Shown: piece by piece, positions 1-6,100 of the stretch
How the letters are laid out: the number at the start of each line of letters is the position of its first letter
Numbering within the stretch: the first letter of the stretch is position 1
Origin: JBDKTH01 sp964558295
GTDB lineage: Bacteria; Planctomycetota; Planctomycetia; Pirellulales; Thermoguttaceae
Reading direction: 5' to 3'
Length of the DNA: 7,070 nucleotides
Assembly: GCA_964558295.1 (NCBI GenBank)
Contig: CAZLDQ010000264.1
Location: 1 to 7,070 of the forward strand
Notes under the pieces: generated by a model
What the model saw: the letters and a program-made list of their open reading frames with translations, nothing else
Database searches by the model: none
Told to the model about the DNA's origin: nothing
Made by a program: the position numbers and the translations under genes

Positions 1-38
1 CCGCCCCCCTCACGGTCAGTAATTGCGGACGGGGTAGA

Positions 39-64
39 TGTCTCAGTCATGTTGGCACAGAGGG
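39..64 (+). repeat. 26-bp direct repeat, left copy
   Basis: Starts TGTCTCAGTCAT, then G, and ends TTGGCACAGAGGG. It matches positions 2452-2477 in the same orientation with a single mismatch (G here, A there); weaker similarity runs about 7 bases further right. It sits about 40 bases beyond the stop codon of the antiporter gene. Together the two copies bracket the whole minus-strand gene pair. A TG start and occurrence at a gene breakpoint would suit an insertion-sequence end, but no transposase is joined to it, so its identity is open. Bases 1-38, outside the repeat, are too short to assign. Confidence 0.85.
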
Positions 65-105
65 GGCCGAGGGAAGATGTAACGGTCCTCGCTCGTGACG
101 CGAAG

Positions 106-1326
106 TCAACCGATCCGAAACTCCTCCGACGCAGTAGACTTTTCGAGGCCGCGATAAGCGAGCTTGAGCAGAGGAGGGGCAACGAGAGTCGTTGCCACCG
201 ACATCAAAACGACGACTGCATACACGTGCGCCCCGATCACGCCAAGGGACTGTCCGATTTGGGCCACGACCATTCCAACCTCGCCTCGTGGGATCATCCC
301 CACGCCGACCCGCGAGGCGTCGGACCAGCCCAAACGGTACGCCCCCAACCCGCAACCGATAAACTTGGAAAGAATCGCAGCCAGCAGTACAAGACCGGCC
401 AGGATCACAATAGACCAACTGGAAAGCGCGGAGAGACTAAAGTGAAGGCCAATCCCGGCCAGGAAGAACGGAACGAGCAACTCGCTTACCCCCTGCGCGA
501 GATCATGGACCCGATGGCCAACACTCTCAGCCAGAACCATCCCCGCCAGGAAGGCGCCGATAATCGCGGCAACTCCAGCGTAGACTGCCAGCACGGAAAG
601 CGCGAACAGCAGAATCATCGCCATCGCGAACTGCGGCTCTCCGCCTCGCAGTTGCTCATGGATGCGAGGGACCAGCTTCTTCATGGTCTTCGTACCCCAC
701 AAGACCACGGTCAGCGTGAACCCGATGGCGAACGCGGCGGTAAGGACCAGTTCCACAACGTTCAGCGTTCCCTTGGCGAGGCTGCTGACTAGAGCGAGAA
801 TCAGGAGGCCGAGCACGTCGTCGATTACTGCCGCTGCCAGAATGATCCGGCTTGCCCGCTCCTGAAGAAGACCCTTGGCCGCCAGCACCTGTGCCGTGAT
901 GCCGACACTGGTGGCAACCATCGCAGCTCCGACAAAGATCGACTCGATTTGCGGCTCGCCCCAGAGCCGCGAGAGGCCCCATCCTAGAGGGAACGGGACG
1001 ACTACACCGAGAACCGCCACCCAGGTGGCGGTCGGCCCGACCTTCATCAAATCAGAGGCCTTCACCTCAAGCCCGACCCGGAACAGAAGGAACATCACCC
1101 CGAGATCGGCAAGCGCTGTGAGGAAGTCATTGGGCGCCATCCAGCCGAGCACGCTCGGACCGATCACGACGCCTGCGAGAATCTGGCCGACGATACCCGG
1201 CTGATGAAATCGCTCGAATAACTCGTCGAGGATCTTGGCCGAGCCAAAAACAGCCAGCATCGCCAGAGGCAGCTTTACGGCCTCGGGACCGGACGCTAGA
1301 AGAAATGCAAGACAGTTTAGATTCAC
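106..1326 (-). CDS. cation:proton antiporter, CPA2 / Na_H_Exchanger family
   Basis: An integral inner-membrane protein of 406 residues, expected to exchange Na+ or K+ for protons. It consists almost entirely of hydrophobic segments (about 12). Family motifs seen are GQILAGVVIGPSVLG near residues 47-61, LGVMFLLFRVGLE near 75-87, the adjacent Asp pair in AAVIDDVLG (Asp169-Asp170, the usual ion-binding aspartates), and IPRGEVGMV (Arg347, Glu349) near 345-353. The length fits a bare membrane domain; the C-terminal TrkA-N/RCK domain of true KefB/KefC is absent, so gating by nucleotide or glutathione is unlikely. I chose the GTG at 1326 because homology to the family begins there, a good ribosome binding site precedes it, and an upstream start at 1428 would add 34 non-family residues overlapping the DUF389 gene. 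The frame is intact. The ion specificity cannot be told from sequence. Confidence 0.92.
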   Translation of the reverse strand: MNLNCLAFLLASGPEAVKLPLAMLAVFGSAKILDELFERFHQPGIVGQILAGVVIGPSVLGWMAPNDFLTALADLGVMFLLFRVGLEVKASDLMKVGPTATWVAVLGVVVPFPLGWGLSRLWGEPQIESIFVGAAMVATSVGITAQVLAAKGLLQERASRIILAAAVIDDVLGLLILALVSSLAKGTLNVVELVLTAAFAIGFTLTVVLWGTKTMKKLVPRIHEQLRGGEPQFAMAMILLFALSVLAVYAGVAAIIGAFLAGMVLAESVGHRVHDLAQGVSELLVPFFLAGIGLHFSLSALSSWSIVILAGLVLLAAILSKFIGCGLGAYRLGWSDASRVGVGMIPRGEVGMVVAQIGQSLGVIGAHVYAVVVLMSVATTLVAPPLLKLAYRGLEKSTASEEFRIG

Positions 1327-1330
1327 AATG

Positions 1331-2450
1331 TCACCGCCTCCCCTCCTTCGGTGATACCTTGGGCATCTTGGCCGGCAGTGGGGGTGGCTCCGGCCGAGTC
1401 CAGTCCATTTCCACGTGCAACTGCTCAACGTGGAAGCGGCTCTGGAAAACCTTGCGCAGGATCGCTGCCGCGACTTCGTCCAAAGCGACGGGCGCCTGAT
1501 AGCGCAGCCGCACGATGATGCCGCTGGGACTGAAGCCTAACTTATAGCCGAGCAATGTAGCGGAGCCGGCAGGCCACGACTCTTGAATGGGTTGCTCCAG
1601 GCGGGCGACCAATTCACGCCTCACGCTATCCAAGTCCTCCCGTGGAGCCGGCAGCGCCGGCTTCAGCCGCTCACGTAATGGCGCCGGTTCCTCTTCGCCG
1701 GCTACTTTCCGGACAAACAGGTCCACGTCCCTCCCGGTCCTCTTAAGAATGGTTTTTCGGGCCTCTCCTGTTTTCGCGTCCGGCACGGCGTCCACCATAA
1801 TCAGACGAGCGCGGATTCGATCCGGTGCGAGGTCAATTATCGCAGAGACGATTGCATCTCGCAAAGCAAGTTGACGGACTGCGTCTCGGATTGCCGCCCG
1901 GGCCAGAGTTGCATTTCGCACGTGCATGAGGGCGCGGCTCAGCGGCACGAACAGTACCACGAGAATGAGAGCAAGCATCAATGCGCTCCAGCGGAGCCTC
2001 CCAATGTCGGCCAGGGAACGAGCGAGAAAGGTACGTTGTAGAAGCAGGAAGAACTTGTCGCCGGACCTCGGTCCCGAATCGATTGGCCGATTTCCTCGCG
2101 AACGTCAGGAGCATCCATCCGGACTAACAGGAAGACGAGGAGTGCGCTGGCGACAACCGCCGCCAGATTGGTCAAGAAGAGGAGGCCGGCACCCCAAAAT
2201 GATGGGCCCGACAAAGCCACTACCGACCCCGAAACCTACGGTGCATAGCGGGGGCATCAAAGCCACGGCGATTGCGACGCCCGGTAGGGCGGTAACTCCA
2301 CCGCCTCCTCCACCTCGACAGACCACCACCGAACCAGCAAGTCCCGAGAGGATGGCTACTCCAAAATCCAGCAGGTTGGGCTGTGTCCTGCTCAGAATCT
2401 CAGCCGTGGGTGCGTGAAATGGTAGAAGCCATACGATTGACGCGGAGAAG
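1331..2450 (-). pseudogene. DUF389 (TIGR00341-like) membrane protein, 5'-truncated and frameshifted
   Basis: Remnant of a DUF389-family membrane protein of unknown function. Read in the minus direction, the first piece (about 2450-2195) begins near WLLPFHAPTAEILSRTQPNL and has the family signature LPGVAIAVALMPPLC followed by GFGVGSGF. A one-base insertion in a G run (2192-2195) moves the frame to a second piece, GAGLLFLTNLAAVVAS and LVRMDAPDVREEIGQSI. An apparent one-base loss near 2060-2075 returns it to the first frame: FFLLLQRTFLARSLADIG, a last membrane segment LALILVVLFVPLSRAL, then a soluble domain of about 200 residues ending at the TGA at 1331. Mending the two shifts gives a continuous family-like protein, so I count it as one broken gene. 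The N-terminal portion (probably over 100 residues) is absent; an in-frame TGA at 2456-2458 within the repeat closes the frame. A TTG at 1981 or ATG at 1978 could start a product of the last piece only. The frameshifts could be sequencing errors, the truncation less easily so. Confidence 0.83.
1336..1349 (-). promoter_or_regulatory. ribosome binding site of the antiporter gene
   Basis: On the minus strand the sequence GAAGGAGGGGAGGC precedes the GTG at 1326; the GGGAGG core ends 10 bases before it. It lies inside the last codons of the DUF389 gene, whose stop is 4 bases before the GTG. This supports both the GTG start and co-transcription with translational coupling to the upstream gene. Confidence 0.7.
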
Positions 2451-2488
2451 GTGTCTCAGTCATATTGGCACAGAGGGTGGCGCGGAGA
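2441..2488 (+). repeat. 8-bp direct repeats CGCGGAGA flanking the right repeat copy
   Basis: CGCGGAGA occurs at 2441-2448 and again at 2481-2488, exactly bracketing a 32-base stretch that holds the right copy of the 26-bp repeat. This has the form of a target-site duplication around a tiny insertion or a collapsed mobile element. With only 8 bases in GC-rich DNA, chance is possible, and the left repeat copy shows no such flanks. Confidence 0.45.
2452..2477 (+). repeat. 26-bp direct repeat, right copy
   Basis: Second copy of the repeat at 39-64, same orientation, one mismatch (A at 2464). It abuts the point where DUF389 homology ends and supplies the in-frame stop (TGA on the minus strand, 2456-2458) that closes the truncated gene. 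This position argues that it is part of the element or junction that removed the 5' part of the gene. Confidence 0.87.
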
Positions 2489-3117
2489 GACGCGTTCCCA
2501 CGAAGACAAGACTAGCGCAAAATGTTCCTTTTATAACATCGTAGTAATAGCTGCATTGAAGTTTTCGTCAAGAGACCAATCGACGATCAGGCACTCGCTG
2601 CCATGCATCAAGTATGGGGCGCCCCGCCCAACTTTTGCATTTCATCCTGCACCTGGAGTTCGAAGCCGCTGTCCGAGAGTCCCACGCCGAGCGTTATGCC
2701 CCGGGGGGATGAGGGTTGGACACAAACGGGCGTGCTACCGTTTTGCCTCCTCGGATGCAGCCAGTCCCTGCGGAAAATCGTGAGAGCACTGGCGGCCTGC
2801 CAAATCCCGCTGATCGTCATTCACAGTACTCGCAGCTTAGTAAGTACCAACTACGTATCCCTAAGCGATCTCATGATGGCCGTTGCAGGCGAAGGACTAA
2901 CGGAGAAGGCCCCTCGACACGCCGATCACAATCGTTGATGAAGTCCACAAACACCTTGTGCCGGTGTCGCTGCAATAGCCGGGCTGTGTACTTCGTTCCG
3001 TTGCCGGGGGTCTTCAGACAAGTCCAGATTCTTGCGTCGGATTTCATGTTTCATATCGTCCATCATGCGCAAGAGAATATACGGCCCCTGCCCCACTTCC
3101 ACACGGCCGGTACCGCT
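2489..3117. other. gene-poor region between the broken DUF389 gene and the secreted protein gene
   Basis: About 630 bases without a convincing gene. Several open frames of 70-110 codons exist on both strands (for example plus 2603-2938 and minus 2608-2820), but they overlap one another, show no recognisable family, and lack ribosome binding sites I can defend. A short transposase-like piece lies at 2910-2990. An A+T-richer patch at about 2519-2575 is the most promoter-like part but has no well-spaced -35/-10 pair. A weak -10-like TATACG at 3078-3083 could serve the downstream gene. No clear terminator hairpin was found. Confidence 0.6.
2910..2990 (-). pseudogene. possible IS630-family transposase fragment
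   Basis: The minus strand reads YTARLLQRHRHKVFVDFIND then CDRRVEG, which resembles the segment of IS630-family transposases usually written '...RHRHQEFIRFL...', just before their DDE 'ILDNY.TH' motif. Only about 27 residues match; the expected downstream 'DNY.TH' motif is not found in any frame here, and the same frame soon stops. If real, it is a small internal scrap of an old insertion sequence with no function. The match is made from memory of the family and is short, so the confidence is low. Confidence 0.35.
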
Positions 3118-6100
3118 TTGAACTATGTAATTCGAAAACGAGGCCGACGTGTCCTTGCAAGCCTGCTCGTGCTATTGAGCCCCACTACGTTATGTGCCGC
3201 AGGTAGCAGTCTTCTATTCAGCGACGACTTCAGCGCCCCCCTGTCGACGCATTGGAAGATCGTGGATGAAGGTACCAAGAACGCTCCGTCGAAGTGGCGG
3301 ACCAGTGCGGGTGTGCTAGAGCAAAAATCAAGAATCTCTGACAGCGCGCCGGGCATCGACGACTTGGCAAAACGGGGATCATACCTCTTGACCGGAGATC
3401 CCTCGTGGTCATCTTATGTGGTGACTTTTAAGATGAGATCATCGGATAGCAGAAGCTTCGGGGTGATGTTCGGCTATCAAAATGCGAATAACTACTATCG
3501 TTTTTCGATGGATCAAGAATCAGCATATCGCCGGCTTGTAAAGGTGGTGAACGGCGTTGCAACCCGGCTAGCTGAAGACAACGTGGAATACCGGCGAAAC
3601 CAATTGTACTTGGTACAGGTGAGGTTCGCTCCCGGGTGGTCAGAAATCTGGATCGATGGTGTCTTGTTGTTTCATGCGGATGACATCAGCTTCCTGGCAG
3701 GCAAGGTCGCCTTGTACACTTGGGCAAATGCGGGGGCGGAGTTTGACGACTTCGTCGTTGAAAAACCAACCGTTCTGCAGCCCACGCCCGCGCCAATAAC
3801 GGTAGCACTTACGCCGGTTGGCACGACGCTGACAGCGTCACAGACGCAGCAATTCACCGCCGTAGTCTCCGGCAGCAGCAATCAGCAGGTCACTTGGTCG
3901 TTCGTCCCAGCGGTGGGTGGGATTTCGAGTAACGGTCTCTATACCGCACCGAGCACGATCAGTACGCAGCAAAGTGTTACTGTGACGGCTACCAGTGCGG
4001 CCGATCCCACGAAACGGGCATCGGCCACGGTGACTTTGATTCCGACGGTCACTGTGTTGGTCAGCCCAGCAAACAGCACGTTGACAGCGTCGCAAAAACA
4101 GCAATTCATAGCGACCGTGGCCGGCAGCAGCAATGACCAGGTCACGTGGTCGCTGAATCCGGAAGAGGGTAGGATCTCGAAGGCTGGACTTTACACTGCA
4201 CCCAACACAGTTACCACTCAGCAGACAATCATGGTGACGGCTACCAGTGTTGCCGACCCTACGAAATTCGCGATGGCGACAGTGAGCTTGAATCCTACCG
4301 TGGCTCTATTGATCAGTCCGGGCAGCATCACGCTGAAAGCGTCCCAAACGCAGCAATTCACTGCAACGGTATCCACGTTGTCTTCACCGCAGTCTCAGCA
4401 ACCGACTGCCACGGCGGCTGGCGGCTGCAATAGCCAAGTCATCTGGTCCGTAAATCCAACGGTGGGTATGATCTCAAGCGATGGTGTTTACACCGCTCCG
4501 GCTGAGGTCAATACGCAGCAAACGGTCACCGTGACAGCTACTAGTGTGTCCGACCCAACGAAGTCGGTGACGGCGACGGTTACCCTCAGTCCGACAGTGG
4601 CTGTTTCGATCAGCCCAGTTGGCGTCACGCTGACAGCTTCGCAAACGCAACAATTCACGGCGACGTTGACCGGCAGCAGCGATGAGCGGATCACCTGGTT
4701 GCTGAGTCCGCCAGACGTAGGTGGCTTGTCGACAAACGGCACTATCGCGCTTTTCAACTCCCCTGATATAATCGACCAGAAGCAGAACGTCGAGGTTATT
4801 GCGACAAGCGTGGCAGATCCAACCAAGTGGGCCAAAGCGGTTATCTCTCTCCTGCCGGTCGTTTCGGTGTCCGTAACGCCCGGTTACGCCAACGTACTGC
4901 CGTCCCGAAGCCAGCAGATTACGGCGTCGGTGACTGGGACAACAAACCGAGCGGTCACATGGTCACTTAACCCTTCAGTTGGCGCGATAACCGACGCCGG
5001 GCTTTATACTGCACCTTCCACGATCACCGCGGAGCAAGTGGTGGAAGCGAAGGCGACAAGTGTCGAAAACCCAACGAAGTCCGCCAGCGCAATCGTCGTT
5101 ATTAAAGACCCTGGCAACATGACGATTACTTCACCGATAGCTGGGGCCACCGTGACTGGCACCGTCATATTCGCCGTTGATACGGGCGGCTTGCCATCTA
5201 CGGCAAGCGTAGAGTATTCGATTGGAGGAAAGGTGCTGGGAATCGTGGACGAGCCTCCGTTTTCCTTGACATACAACACGGCCCTCCTACTCGACGGATC
5301 CCTGGTATTGCAGGCGAACGCTCGTAACGCGTTCGGGAATTTGCTTGCCGAGGTGGAACTGCCTTTCCGGGTGTCCAATCGCGGCGTGACCATGACGGTC
5401 AACTCGCCGTCCATTAATGGAACACTTTCCGGCAAGGTGACGATGTCGGTGACGTCGTCCGAACCCGAGTATTGCCCTACCTTCTGGTTTGGCAGTCTGG
5501 ATGGAGAGGATTCCGCATACGCAGATACGGGGAGCGATCCGTCTCAGCAAACACAGACGAGGAACTTGACGTTCGACACGACGCGCTTTTTCAACGGCAA
5601 GCACGAACTGCACATCACGATGCATTCTTTGGAACTACTTGGTGACCGTCGCGTTCCTAGAGATTATCGGGGAATGTTCACCCGGATGGTGAACATCGAC
5701 AACGGCCACACTTTGATGGAAGTAGTTTCCAACTACCTGCATCTCTATCTTGCTCCCGGACAGCGGGTCACATTAACATGCAAAGCGGTGTTTACGGATC
5801 GAACCGTCGGGGCTTGCAATTCTCCGAGCTTTTCTTCAGATAACGCTTCTGTGGCCTCCGTGGACTCCTCCGGTGTTGTCACAGCTACGGGTGAAGGGTT
5901 TGCTCAAATCACAATGGCGGCCGGCGGCAAGACGACCAAAGCATATGTCTGGGTGCGACCAGACCAACACATCCCACACTTCGCTGGCAATGGACAGATT
6001 CTCCGGCAGTATGCGCCGGGACAATCGCTATTTGTAGTGGCTCCTTTTGTGCTGGAACCGGCGGAGGTACGCGACCGCGCGCCAGGTTTGTTAGGCGAGG

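Noticed and set aside
68..91. CGAGG ... CCTCG hairpin after the antiporter stop
   Set aside because: The stem is only 5 base pairs with a loop of about 14 bases and no T run on the minus strand, so it is not a credible terminator.
49..792. Long plus-strand open frame of 247 codons
   Set aside because: It lies antisense to the antiporter, has a Gln/His/Arg-rich composition with no family resemblance, and is a shadow of the real gene.
1328..1428. Upstream extension of the antiporter to a start at 1428
   Set aside because: The added 34 residues (rich in Arg, His, Cys) are not family-like, overlap the DUF389 C-terminus in another frame, and leave the strong ribosome binding site unexplained.
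2603..2938. Plus-strand frame of 111 codons in the gene-poor region
   Set aside because: No recognisable family and no ribosome binding site; it also overlaps minus-strand frames and the possible transposase scrap. It is probably fortuitous.
3672..4835. Minus-strand frames opposite the Ig repeats
   Set aside because: They are mutually similar only because they mirror the tandem repeats on the coding strand; codon composition and motifs support the plus strand.
3796..5112. Regular repeats considered as a non-coding array such as CRISPR
   Set aside because: The unit is about 252 bases, always a multiple of 3, conserved at protein level and inside one open frame, so these are tandem protein domains.
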